A stretch of 64,000 nt of DNA from Crossaster papposus (lineage: Eukaryota; Echinodermata; Asteroidea; Velatida; Solasteridae): the NCBI GenBank assembly GCA_037893245.1, contig JBAIAA010000315.1, positions 496,001-560,000 on the forward strand, in the 5' to 3' direction. This document shows positions 32,596 to 44,568 of this stretch, in pieces. The stretch's first letter is position 1, and the number at the start of each line of letters is the position of its first letter. The notes beneath the pieces are model-generated. The model did not search any database and was not told where the DNA came from. It worked only from the letters and a program-made list of their open reading frames with translations. The position numbers and the translations under genes were made by a program.

Positions 32596-33031
32596 GGGGT
32601 GCGTTCCACAGGCTCAAGCGAACGTTGGCCAACGGTTAGCGTTGTTCGCTTGAGTGGAACGCAATGTGCGCCAATTATGTTGGCAAACGTTAGCGAAAAC
32701 GGCGAACGACATTTCGAGCTGTTCGCTGTTGGCCAGTGACGTATTTTAAAGATGGCGGAGAAGTTAGCAGCCGACAGTTTTCTTGTTACGGTTTTGATTT
32801 ACATTTCATACTTTTCGTTATAAACAGTGGATCGTTTTGAGCAGTTACAGGGGTCTTCTTAATTAAAATAATGAGTTGGACAAAAAACAGCCAACCAAAC
32901 GATGTCACTGTCACTGGGCACCGCCATTTTGAAAACGTATTTTTTTTAAATATCGTTCCACTTCAACTAACGCAAACTCAAAACGTAGGCGAACGTTCGC
33001 GCAAACAGTTCGCGTAAGTGGAACGCACCCC
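32596..33031. mobile_element. Inverted-repeat element with GTGCGTTCCAC ends
   Basis: The ends ggggtgcgttccac and gtggaacgcacccc are inverted, and each end has further gcgaacgtt words inward. It is 436 bp and non-coding. The target duplication is unclear. Confidence 0.7.
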
Positions 33032-33360
33032 AAATGTTGACAAATCATTAAATTATTAATGATTTTTGGTTTGGTAAAAGTTTGTTTGGTTAGTTTTGTA
33101 TGTATTTTTAATAATCATTATTTGTGTAACCATTACCAACATTTTAGTTGAGGTTGAGAGTACTAATTTGTGTATAGATCGTTTGCACTGGTGTTTTTGT
33201 TTCACTTGGAAAACAATATGAGTAAATCTGTTTATGTATTCGTTGTTACTGAATCACAATAAAACAAGTTTATACATTAAACAATAATAACACTAAATTC
33301 AAAGTTTCGGAAAACAACTTATCTCAGATTGCCGTTCACACACAAACTCGAGTAATATGA

Positions 33361-34654
33361 CATGGGCGGATCCAGGATTTTTTTAAAGGGGGGGTCCACC
33401 CAAGGTCTTAGGCAGGATTTTTTTAATTGGGTGTGTAAAAAAAAAATGTGGGTGTGTAACAATTTGAGTACATGTAACTGGGAAGCATGTACGCGAAGCG
33501 CACATCACGAGCGCGTAGCGCGAAGTCCCTGCGGCCGGGGTTCAGGGCCCGCTTAAGGGCCCTGAAATTTTTTGGTTTATTAGGTGCTCTCTGGTGCAAT
33601 CTGAGGCCAATTTCTACCTATTTTTTGTTAATGTTGTGGCAATATGAAGCCTGATTTTTATACAATTTTTTTTTTAAATCTAATATTTACCATTTTTAGC
33701 TGGAATGATAACTTGAAATAAATTTTGACCAGAGGAGTATATTATGGATACCGGTATTGGAAGTTTGGATTTAAAAACAGCGCACACTGACTTACACTAC
33801 GTGTAAAATGAGGTAACGGTTAATTGGTCATAAACCTTAGGCATACTTAACATAGGCAGGATTTGGCTGGGAGCGACCGGCAATGACTCCATTTAAAATA
33901 ATAAACAAATTACAAGCCCTAATAGTTATTAAGTAAGTTTAATTTAAAGTTGTATGTTAAAATAAAATGTTACAAGTTGTGTTTAATCTTTAAAAAACTA
34001 CACGCCAAACGCCCGTTTGTGCTAGCGGGGTTTATTCCGACCGTCTCTACAAACGGTGGAAAAAGCGGCGTGTTTGTTCCAATTTAGTGTTTAGTAATTT
34101 ACATAAATTTAGCTTAAATTTAGGTCACGTGACAAATATATAAACACTGTGGTTAGCGCCTATTGCACTCGTTCTGCTGGGGCTACTCAACCGTCACTTC
34201 AAACGGTGAAATTCCAGTGTTTTTATTGGCAAGTCTCCAAAGTAAATGGGCCCAGTGGTGAGCCAAGCATGGCATTTGGGGCAAGCCTGCCCCGTTCAAG
34301 CTTATGAAAGCGTTTAAAAAATTAAAATATGTAATTGCCTGAAATGCAATAAGAAGGAATAAACAAACTAGCGGCTCGAAAAACTAAGCCAAAAAAGTCA
34401 AATCATAGTCTATATGGTTGTTATTTTGTGTGTGTGGTTTGAGAATAATACACGTATAATACACGTAATACAAAGGATCCTCGATCGACGGTTTGCTTGT
34501 CCGAATTCTGTCCTCGATCGACGGTGCAATGGCAAAGCAATGGGGATTGGGTTAAGTAAAGGAAGAAAGGAAAACACAATATCGATCCTCGGTCGTTATG
34601 TGGTTCACGACTATGTGTACATGTATGTACGTTGCTTGTTAGGTGAAATACATT

Positions 34655-34685
<31 letters not shown>

Positions 34686-34751
34686 CTTTTTTTTTCACTC
34701 AAGAAAAAAGGGGGTCCGGACCCCTTGGACCCCCCCCTGTATCCGCCCATG
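33361..34751. mobile_element. Non-autonomous DNA transposon, 1391 bp, CATGGGCGGAT ends
   Basis: It begins catgggcggatccagg and ends gtatccgcccatg, flanked by the 5-bp direct repeat TATGA (33,356-33,360 and 34,752-34,756). The sister copy at 36,481-36,490 reads agtaatatgagtatg, the uninterrupted site. No transposase is seen. Near its right end there are long T runs. The superfamily was not determined. Confidence 0.88.
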
Positions 34752-35302
34752 TATGAGTATGTTTTGTGGCCATTAAAGGTAGTGTACACATTTGCAAACA
34801 TACAAACAAAAACACACTACTGAATTATTAATGAAATATTACTTTACTGCATGTACGCAGTCTCAGTGTTCTTGAGAAAGGGGGTGCATACAACCTTTAA
34901 TAATTTGAGAAAACAAATGGGAATTCCACCGACCAGGGGTTATTGCGAAATTACCCTCGGTGGTTTTTTAAAGGGGGAATTCCCACTGTTTATATTATTA
35001 CAAACTCGAACACGAATATATGTTGCAACGAACCGAAACTTGGAATTTTAAGACTCGGTGTCGTATTTAGAAACTCGCTGTTTTCCGCCATTAAAAAGCA
35101 TTGTGGGGTGTATATAAATCAATATTGATGGGAATCGGTAACGTGTAGGGTTGATTAAGGTTAAACAGACCACGCAGTTTATCTAGTCTCTCTAGTCTCT
35201 ATTAATTATCTAGGACATAGATCAGGTCAATGTTACTACATTGTATTAGCCTACGTGTACAAGCAACGTGACCTTTATTGTTACTAAGTTAACAAAGACC
35301 AG

Positions 35303-35542
35303 GGCCCAATTTCATAGAGCTGCTAAGCAAAAAAATTTGCTTAGCACAAAAAGTCTTGCTCATTAACAACAGGTTACCAATCAAAATTATACGTGTTTTT
35401 TCATGCTAAGCAAAAAAACAGCTGATTATCAATCCAGAACAATAAAGATCAGGGGAAATTTTGGTCTGTAACCTTGTTTTTGCCAAGGACAAATTGTCAT
35501 GCTAAGCAAATTTTTGTGCTAAGCATCTCTATGAAATTGGCC
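35303..35542. mobile_element. GGCCCAATTTCATAGAG MITE, 240 bp
   Basis: The ends ggcccaatttcatagag and ctctatgaaattggcc are inverted and interior gctaagca words are repeated. It is flanked by CCAG on both sides (35,299-35,302 and 35,543-35,546). The sister copies at 35,873 and 36,992 hold a single CCAG, so this is a clean insertion with a 4-bp duplication. Confidence 0.9.
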
Positions 35543-36239
35543 CCAGTAAAGTTGGCAGTAAGCCGAATAATGCCGTGTTGTCAAGGTATCCACACGACGA
35601 GAACTTATGTGTTTTAAGCACATTTTCTTTTTAGAGAATATCTAATTAAATCTAAAGTTTTCCGAGGTCGGGAAAGAAATTCGTTTTTGAGTTATACTTC
35701 CCCATACAAGCACTCTATTGATGGGGAATCGGCAACGTGTAGGGTGAATTAATGTTAAACAGACCATGCAGTTTATCTAGTCTCTAGTATCTATTACATA
35801 ATAGATCAGGTCAATGTTACTACATGTACAAGCAACGTGACCTATATTATTGTTACTATAAGTCAACAAAGTCCAGTAAAGTTGGCAGTAAGCCGAATAA
35901 TGTCGTGTTGTCCAAGTATCCACACGACGAGAACTTATGTATTTTAAGCACAATTAGGCAATATTTATCTAATTAAATCTAAAGTTTTCCGAGGTCGGGA
36001 AAGAAACTGTAGGGTCTGAGACAATTAACGTCAATTTTTTGCGACTGCTTTTTTCATTTTCAATACAATTGTTGTCATTGGATGATACAAATTAAGGTAA
36101 TAACAACCTTTTTTTTAACTACAAAAGACAAGATGTTAAGATTGGATTCCCAAAACTCTTTATTTTTCGCGTGAGAAAATCGTTCCCTCCTATTTTGAGA
36201 ATGGACGGTACCACAGCGTTTCGCAATCGCAGCCTCGAA

Positions 36240-36260
36240 GCCCCCCCCCCCCCCCCCCCT
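36240..36260 (+). repeat. Poly-C tract at a duplication joint
   Basis: About 20 C residues directly follow cctcgaag and directly precede the start of copy 3. The matching tract at 37,330-37,347 ends the next copy. Confidence 0.9.
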
Positions 36261-37479
36261 AACCATTACTAAAACTTTGGTTGAGGTTGAGCGTACTAAT
36301 TTTTGTATAGATCGTGTTTGCACTTGTGTTTTTGTTTCACTTGGAAAACGAGTAAATCTGTTTATATATTCGTTGTTACTGAATCACAATAAAACAAGTT
36401 TGTACATTAAACAATAATAACACTAAATTCAAAGTTTCGGAAAACAACGTCTCTCAGATTGCCGTTCACACACAAACTTGAGTAATATGAGTATGTTTTG
36501 TGGCCATTAAAGGTAATGTACACATTTGCAAACATACAAACAAAACCACACTACTGAGTTATTAATGAAATATTACTTTACTGCATGTACGTAAATAGCA
36601 GTCTCAATCATTCTGTGAAATCATTGCAAGTGTTCTTGAGAAAGGGGGTGTATACCACCTTTAATAATTGGAGAAAACAAATGGGAATTCCAACGACCAG
36701 GGGTTATTGCGAAATTACCCTCGGTGAGTAAGGGGGAATTCCCACTTTTAATTTTATTACAAACTCGAACACGAAACTGTGACGTATCCGTTAAGCTAAA
36801 TGTATCCGCTCGCAGGCGAAACCACTCTATTGATGGGGAATCGGCAACATGTAGGGTGAATTAAGGTTAAACAGACTATGCAGTTTATCTAGTCTCTATA
36901 TATCTAGTACATAGGCCTAATAGGTCAGGTCAATGTTACTACATGTACAAGCAACGTGACCTATATTATTGTTACTATAAGTCAACAACGTCCAGTAAAG
37001 TTTGCAGTAAGCCGAATAATGTCGTGTTGTCAAAGTATCCACACGACGAGAACTTATGTATTTTAAGCACAATTAGGCAATATTTATCTAATTAAATCTA
37101 AAGTTTTCCGAGGTCAGGAAAGAAACTGTAGGGTCTGAGACAATTAACGTCAATTTTTTGCGACTGCTTTTTAAATTTTCAATACAATTGTTGTACCTTT
37201 TTTTTAACTACAAAAGACAAGATGTTAAGATTGGATTCCCAAAACTCTTTATTTTTCGCGTGAGAAAATCGTTCCCTCCTATTTTGAGAATGGACAGTAC
37301 CACAGCGTTTCGCAATCGCAGCCTCGAAGCCCCCCCCCCCCCCCCCCTATGCCCTCCCTCTCTGCTGAGTGTTGGGTCCGTCATAAACACACACCTTGTT
37401 CACCAGGAAATAACCTCAATTTATTTGGACGTCAAAAAATAACTATCGAAAATTGGAATATAAAATTACAATTTTGAAG

Positions 37480-37553
37480 GTGCAGTGCTCACAACAACAG
37501 CTCGCCAAGACAACAGTTTAGAGAGCCACTATTCAGGAAATTGAAGTGAGTAA
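37480..37553 (+). other. Candidate untranslated first exon, copy 1
   Basis: A block with acaacagctcgccaagac, agtttagagagcc and then gtgagtaata as a strong donor. It is paralogous to 40,255-40,324. No coding is seen to 38,042. Confidence 0.35.
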
Positions 37554-38042
37554 TAAGAAGCATAGCCTATAATAGTTATAGTTTCGCAGCCCAAACTTTG
37601 TCCAACTTGTTTTTGTTGTCGTTGGGGACATGTTAGAACTATGTGTGGAGGCATTCTGTGCAAAAACCTAGGCTATATATTTAACAAAATTGTAACTTTC
37701 TTGTGATTGTGAATGCTTCTTTATTGTACATACAGAATTGAGCGATAATCTTTTCCCAAATTGGTGCGTGTATTTTGTACAGTAACTTGTAATAAAGGCA
37801 AGTTATGTATTCGTTTTTAAAGTCAACCTCCTTTTTACTTGGCCTTACTACTCAACAATCCAAACTATACGACTCCACTCAGCTAGCGAGTGCCGTGCGA
37901 ACACCCCCTGGTAATTGAATACTTCGAGTGCTTATGGAGCATTCTATTGTCTCGAGGCTAAACCGAGGAAGAATGGAATGATCCATGAGTCACCGAGGGA
38001 TGCTAGTTTTACTACATAACGAGATAAAGCATTCAATATTTG

Positions 38043-38374
38043 TGTTATAACACCTCACACACAGATTCTGCTTGGTTTAAACAATTTTAAATTATCTAAA
38101 TCTAAATACAGTTAAAATGAACTTCGATTTAAATACAAAATTGGTGGAAATGTCTTTGCTCTTTTCTAAATCACCCCTTCACAAAATGTTTGAATCCAGC
38201 TCTGTAGCGCTGGCTCTTTGGAACAATACACACAACGCACAACACGCGTACTAGCATGCATTTGTACACACTTTCGGAATTGGCCGTGCTCAAAAAGATA
38301 GTAACAATAGAAAATGCCACGTGACTAGCTATTGGCCAATCAAGACACAGAACCTGTGGGTGAGGTGTTATAAT
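38043..38374. mobile_element. Inverted-repeat element (TTATAACACCTCAC ends)
   Basis: ttataacacctcacacacag near 38,046 and its inverted partner ctgtgggtgaggtgttataa near 38,354 bracket about 330 bp of non-coding sequence. The duplication at its borders is unclear. Confidence 0.6.
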
Positions 38375-38798
38375 ACTTACTGATTCATGTGTGCTTAATC
38401 TTTTGCGTATCACAGGCTTATATCTAGGAACAAGTTCGGTTGGGGGACTATATCGACTATACTTAACTATTTATTAGTCAATCTAGTTGTCACTCGAACA
38501 CTGCGTGGTTTGACTAGCTAGTCCAACTGGATCAACCTAGCCAATTAAGGACCATGCATGGTTTCCTTCTTATTCCTCCATGGTTTATCTAGTCACTCGC
38601 GAGTTACGTCACGGTGTTAAGATGAAGGAAAAGTAAACTGGGGCAAGCTTTGCAAAGGGTTACGATAAATGTCTCCAATGATGATAACGCTTTGCAATAA
38701 AATAATTATTTATTGCACTAAATTAAGTGGAGGAACTAATGAAAATGAACCATTTAACAAATACAAATTACGGGCCAACATTTTGCTTCTATAACAAC

Positions 38799-40015
38799 TA
38801 GTCCAGGGAAAATAAGTTTTGACCTCACACACATTGCAATAGAATATTTTTCACCACAGTGCACTTCTTTATGGTCCCTAGAATGACATACTAAAAATCT
38901 CAAAAAATCCAAGTGGTGGAAATATGACTAATTTGCATAAATCGTTTATCCCTGCCGCTTAATATATTTATTTCTATATTTGGGTATATTATTATTATTT
39001 TTTGTTTTGAAAGGTTTTGCTTGGTGGATCTACTTACACATTCTTACTTCAATAACATTTTCTAAAGCATATAAGTGAATAATTTTGTGAACATAGTAAT
39101 TATTCGAAACGACAACTTTGGAAACCCATAAATGTGCGCACATTACACTGTCTCCAGATATCATCAAGTAGTCAGTATTGGTGAGCTTTAAATTCACCAA
39201 GTTGCTTACTTACACAGTTATCATGTTAAAACCTCATGAAAAATCATATGAACAATGATAACATTTTGATATTCAGCCCAGCAAACAAAAACTGGGGGAA
39301 ATGGTGTGTCCATAAATTAGGCGAAACAGTAGTTAAAGGGTTGCCTAACATGGGAGACTTAAACAAGTTCAAGAAAATCCCCCAAATACATTTTAACGTA
39401 GATATAATTATTGTAAGCAACAAAACAATTTTATTTGGGGGGGTTTCCTCGAACTTGTTCAAGTCTCTCACCTTAGGCAACAATTGACCTATTTTTCAGC
39501 CCAATTTACGGACACTCCATTTCCCCCCAGTTTTTGTTTACTGGGCTAAATATCAAAATGTTATCATTGTTAATATGAATTTCCATAAGGTTTTAATTTA
39601 ATTTGAAGCTCACAAATACTGACTACTTGATGATATCTGGAGACAGTGCTATTATGCGCACATTTATGGGTTCCCAGAGTTTTCGTTTCGAATAATTACT
39701 ATGTTCACGTAATTATTCAGTCACTTATATGCTTTAGAAAATGTTATTGAAGTAAGGATGTGTAAGTAGAATCACCAAACGAAACATTTCAAAAAAATAA
39801 AAATAATAATATACCAAAATATAGGAATAAATATATTAAGCGGCAGGGACTAACGATTTATGCAAATTAGTCATATTTCCACCACTTGGATTTTTTGAGA
39901 TTCTTACTACAGCCTTTTAGCCTAGGGACCTTATAGAAGTGCACTGTGGTGAAAAATCTTCTATTGCAATTTGTGTGAGGTCGAAAAAATAAAATGAAGT
40001 ATTTTCCATGGACTA
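38799..40015. repeat. Giant near-perfect palindrome, about 600-bp arms
   Basis: The left arm (tagtccagg, gacctcacacacattgcaat, cagtgcacttc, tccaagtggtggaaatatga, tttatccctgccgcttaata, tctccagatatcatcaagta) recurs in reverse complement on the right, with a centre near 39,407 and almost no spacer. Mismatches are scattered, so the arms have aged somewhat. It is non-coding, probably a foldback element, and could fold into a hairpin longer than 1 kb. Confidence 0.9.
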
Positions 40016-40254
40016 AACGTGAAGGCCTGTTGTCTGCTCACAAACTAGATTTGACGTCATCGATAGACTAGAGGCGTACGAGTGAAAACACAGACCACCC
40101 ATGCGTGAAGTTGAATCGGAAATCGACAAAAGGGATTAGTTCAACAGCACCCGAACTTGCTCTGTGTGCACTTATAATATGAGCACGCAGTCCAGGAAAT
40201 AAATTCAATTTATTTAGACATCAGTAAAATTGTGATCAACAATTACAATTTCGA

Positions 40255-40324
40255 AGGTGTAGCTAGATCTCACAACAGCTCGGCAAGACGACAGTTTAGA
40301 GGGCTATTATTCAACAAATTGCAG
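40255..40324 (+). other. Candidate untranslated first exon of the NLR locus, copy 2
   Basis: Paralogous to 37,480-37,553 and ends at the donor gtgagtaata after caaattgca. It lies about 1 kb upstream of the NLR start-codon exon, a suitable place for a leader exon. The sequence between 40,325 and 41,372 looks intronic and holds no other feature. Confidence 0.35.
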
Positions 40325-41372
40325 TGAGTAATACTGGATTAAAAAGTCCAAATATTTAAGACACGTTGTTATTTTTCCGCAGCACAAACTGTTGACAACT
40401 ATTTTTTTTTTTTTTGGAGGGGGGGATGCTGTCTGGTTGTTGGACTCTCACACACGATTTGTGTGTGGATGACAATGAAACCAATTTGTGCACAAACCTA
40501 TGGTGCGCTGTGAACCAGTTAAACTTTTTTTCTTCTGAATAATCTTTAAATTGTACATGAAGATTTGATCACTCTTGTTTTTAGTTTGAGCATTTATTTG
40601 TTGCATGCGTACTGTATTACGTAAAATAAAGGCAAATTAGGCTTATTGTCAAAACCATTCGTAATACTTTGGGATTTTTTACAATAATTTATGTTTCTCC
40701 TTACAATTTATGTTTCCAGGCTATTTTAAAACATTTGTTATTCAAATGCACCGATTCTTACAATTATTTTTGCTTTAACCAAACAATTTTTAGTCATTTA
40801 CCATTCGATTTCCAATTAAATTAGTTTTCATGTGTATTTGAGTCGATCACACATTTTAGACTAATTTATTTAACATCAGTTTGAAATTGATTGATATTAG
40901 AGTAATTCGATCGCTAAATGCTGCCTTTCAGCAACAGCTTAGACGAAATTGATATGTAATGATGAATGTTCACCCAGAAATGTTTAATTGGTTTGACCAA
41001 AATTAGAAATTAAATGGTAAACGACTAAAATAGTTTGGTCAAAGCGTGTATACATTTTGTTTAGGGGACGAAATTGAATGTTAGAGTTAGTGAATTTAAA
41101 TGGAAAATGTTTTAATATAGCCGGGAAAACTATTCTGCTTCAATTGATGATGGAAAAATATAATTCATGACTGGTTCACAAGTGTCTCAATAGGATTTGT
41201 GCCTGAACTGCATTGGTTGTCTGTCATCCATACCCCTGATGCAATGTCAATCATATTTTATTGAACATCACAACTGTTCAGACCATTGCCTTGCCTTCTG
41301 TCATGTCATGTCAGAGGTCATAGATGTGATAACAAATCTGCTAGAAGTTAACCTACCAATCATTGTTTACAG

Positions 41373-41449
41373 GACTTGCATTTGTGGGCGGGTGATATAA
41401 AGTACCATGGACGAACAGAAGGCTCAGCCTACCCCCTCTGTTGCAACAG
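41373..41449 (+). CDS. NLR start-codon exon
   Basis: Acceptor cattgtttacag, donor gtcagt. The ATG at 41407 follows gtacc and reads MDEQKAQPTPSVAT plus one base, the phase 1 needed by the 108-nt repeats. Confidence 0.6.
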
Positions 41450-41832
41450 GTCAGTATAGTGGTGTAAAATCAGAAACTGGTCCAAATTCTATATCAGAGG
41501 TAAAACGGTCACAGGCCCCAATTGACAGCCGCAGACTGAGGCCTCGGTTGTTAATTTGTTTGATAGAATTAAAAGATACCCACGACATGCAGCGCGGGCT
41601 GACTTGCACCACTGGAGAATAAAAGGGAAATCCCAGTTTACCATAAGACCCCCCCCCCCCCCATTTTTACTTGTGCAATTCTCTTTCCATTCGATAAGGC
41701 CCTCTTAGAGATTCATTTGCTATTTCTAGTTGTTGTCCTGGTTCTGTATCCTTCTGTTTTCTAGTTTGTACTTGTATTCTAGTTGTTCATGTAGATGAGT
41801 GTTTTTTGTGTAGTCGCGATTGGGAAGTACAG

Positions 41833-41862
41833 TTCACTTCCCAATAGAGGGGCCAGGTAAAT
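41833..41862 (+). pseudogene. Truncated remnant of the 108-nt NLR exon
   Basis: gtacagttcacttcccaata followed by gaggggccag and gtaaatac matches the 3' end and donor of the 108-nt exons. The rest of the exon is missing. Confidence 0.6.
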
Positions 41863-42085
41863 ACAATCGCAATGTTTAGCTCCACAACAATGACATTTAA
41901 ATGATATATTCGGAATAGCCGAACATTTTGGGCACACTTATTCTATTTCTGAGAAAAATGAACTTTGATGTAATTTTAGTTTTTTTACTTAGCCTGTACT
42001 TTATTTTCTCCTACAAAATATAAATTTGGAGGATGTGATCAGATACTTTATTTAAGGATATTTTAATTCTTGCTTCTGATTTTAG

Positions 42086-42193
42086 ATTCTCCACAACAAA
42101 CTGGAACCACCGAGAATATTGATACAGTCAGTGGTAGCCACAACCCTACCATCGCTGTTCCAAGTGCAGTTCACTTCCCAATGGAGGGACCAG
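42086..42193 (+). CDS. NLR N-terminal repeat exon, copy 1 (108 nt)
   Basis: Acceptor gattttag, donor gtaaatac, phase 1-1, 36 residues: DSPQQTGTTENIDTVSGSHN, PTIAVPSAVHFPMEGP. Its following intron has a long poly-G tract (about 42,331-42,353), as does the next copy. Confidence 0.72.
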
Positions 42194-42876
42194 GTAAATA
42201 CAATTATGTTAATAACATTAAAGAAATTGTATATCAAATGTAATAGTCTGGGAGCCAAGTTCGAAAAGAAGCTTATTTTTAAAGTTCGTTTCACCTTTAA
42301 AAGGGAAAGGTTTGGCATTTGTACATGGAAGGGGGGGGGGGGGGGGGGGGGGGAGTGTCCCTGAAGTATTTTAAGACCGGGTGTAAGCATCCAAGATGGC
42401 AGCAAGGTACTTTAATTAACCAATCTCTCAAGGTACCCCTGCCTTGCTACTCCCCCAAATGTCTGTTTTGTAGGAACAAATTATATAGGCCGAGTAAAAA
42501 ACAAAAAATGTACACACCATTTATGTTTCTATTGAAAAACAATGGTCCAAGGATGGTGTTGTTTCTCATTAGACCAATCCACACGTTAAATTTATCTCGG
42601 TTATCAGAACAGGATTTCAAATGGTAATGATTGAAGGAAACAAGAAACAGGTGCTTATACAATTGCAATGTTTAGCTAAAAAAAAAAAAAAAAATTGAAT
42701 GATCTATTCAGAATAGCCGGAAATGTTGGGCACAAGTCTTATTCAATTGCTGAGAAAATTGACTTTGATGTAATTATTTTACTCGTCCTATACTTTGTTT
42801 CTACAAAAATAGAAATTTGGGAGATGTGATTAGCTACTTTATTTAAGGATATTTTAATTCTTGCTTCTGATTTTAG

Positions 42877-42984
42877 ATTCCCCACAACAAACTGGAAGCA
42901 CCGAGAATATTGATACAGTCAGTGGTAGCCAGAACCCTACCATCGCTGGTCCAAGTGCAGTTCACTTCCCAATTGAGGGACCAG
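42877..42984 (+). CDS. NLR N-terminal repeat exon, copy 2 (108 nt)
   Basis: Same borders and phase as copy 1, reading DSPQQTGSTENIDTVSGSQN and PTIAGPSAVHFPIEGP. A poly-G tract again follows in the intron near 43,127-43,142. Because the exon is symmetric (1-1) it can be skipped or multiplied without breaking the frame. Confidence 0.72.
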
Positions 42985-43343
42985 GTAAATACAATTATGT
43001 TTGTTATTAACATTAAAGAAATTGTATATCAAATGTAATAGTCTGGGAGCCCAGTTCGAAAAGAAGCTTATTTTTTGAGTTCGTTTCACATTTAAAAGAG
43101 AAAGGTTTGGCACTTGTACATGGAATGGGGGGGGGGGGGGGTGTCCCTGGGGTATTATAAGACCAGGTGTAAGCATTCAAGGTTGCAGTAAGGTACACTT
43201 ATTCTATTTCTGACAAAGTGAACTTTTATGTTTTTTTAAATTTTTCTACTCAGCCTATACTTTGTTTCTACAAAAAAAGACATTTGGGGGATGTGATTAG
43301 CTACTTTATTCAAGGATATTTTAATTCAAGCTTCTGATTTTAG

Positions 43344-43450
43344 ATTTCACACAACAAACTGAAACCTTTAAGAACATTGACACAGTCAGTGGTAGCAACA
43401 ACATTACCTTTCTTGGTTATAATTACAACTACCTGATAATAATCTTGTTT
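43344..43450 (+). pseudogene. NLR N-terminal repeat exon, decayed copy 3
   Basis: The acceptor gattttag is kept and the start reads DFTQQTETFKNIDTVSGSNN. Similarity then fails and no gtaaatac donor is found. The following 43,450-44,239 looks intronic. Confidence 0.6.
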
Positions 43451-44568
43451 GTCAACATGAAAGTAGCTTTATATCAATTCAAATATATTTTTGGAGGAGT
43501 ATTTGGTAAACCACATAAACACAACAATTTTTTTTGTTAGTTTGCAAGCTAATTAATAGTCATTCATTTTCGTCGGTGCAAATATTACAAGCCAGTTGGA
43601 TATGCTGGACACAATATGAGGGCGGTATTTATGGCGGGGACGTCTTAGGGTTTGTTCCTTTATGAACCCACGCCAAATAGCGCCCTCTATGTGTACCACT
43701 TCTAAAAAGGGTTAAGACGTACATTAATAAATGGATTCATGCACGAATTACATGAATAAACGGCACTATTGTGGGGGAAAATAATAAATAATCATGATAA
43801 ATGTGCGTGGTGGTGCGTGAGTTTGTACATTGCGAGGGACTTCAACTTATCTTTAATCAAAATTTGAGAAACCAGATTTGCCTTATTTATGGTGTACAAC
43901 CACAAGATGATAATTTTATATCGTCTCAATAAGTCTTGGGAGAATGAGGTCCAGTCATTTTGTTTGTACACCTGCAGTTACCAGCTTTTTGTCTGGATTT
44001 ATTTTTGATGGTTTTAAAAATTGGAATGTACCTTAAGAAAACACTTCACAAGTTTGCATCTAACAGCGCTATAGTTGCCAAAACATTTATATATTATGTA
44101 CCAAACTTGTTTGTGTAGCACCATAGATCACAGAGTCATTTCTTTTACATACAATTTTATTCTAGACTATAGTCACAATCCATTTCAGAAACAATGTATT
44201 ATCGAAGCAAAACTTGTTTCTTGTTTTGGTTTTTGATAGGTATTCCTGCACCAATACCTCAGCTTGGTCAGAGACCAGACCAAGAACCAACGTCGGCGGT
44301 CGCTAGTCCTAGCTATGAAGATGTAAGTAACAAGACCAAGGATATTTGGAAGAGAGTTTACAACAGGCAGTACGTACAGTTGTTGCCTGACGTTGATAAT
44401 GACCAGAAGCACATAGCTGGCATATAAAGTAAAGTAAAGTAAAGGAACGGGTAGCAGTTGTCACTGGCCAGAAAAGAGAAACTGTAAACTCAACAGATCG
44501 AGTATGACAAAATATTCAGATTAAGATCAAGAACCGGGGAACTTATCAAACGCCTCGTTTACTGTGGT

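Larger units (their letters stand above)
33110..37345 (+). repeat. Local duplication, three copies of a roughly 1.1-kb unit
   Basis: Copy 1 is 33,131-33,360 continued at 34,752-35,715, copy 2 (partial) is 35,716-36,260, and copy 3 is 36,261-37,345. Shared landmarks include aatcacaataaaacaagttt, gaattccaacgaccagggg, gtaagccgaataatg and ctctttatttttcgcgtgag. Copies 2 and 3 both end in long poly-C tracts. Two transposons in copy 1 (33,361 and 35,303) are absent from the sister copies, which serve as empty-site controls. No gene is recognised in the unit. Confidence 0.88.

Noticed and set aside
34421-34801. Lysine-run frame on the minus strand
   Set aside because: It is the translation of a poly-T tract inside a DNA transposon.
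44240-44322. Alternative short NLR exon ending at gatgtaagt
   Set aside because: The donor is good, but the continued frame (YNRQYVQLLPDVDNDQKH) fits the NLR family better, and no in-phase acceptor was found before NACHT.
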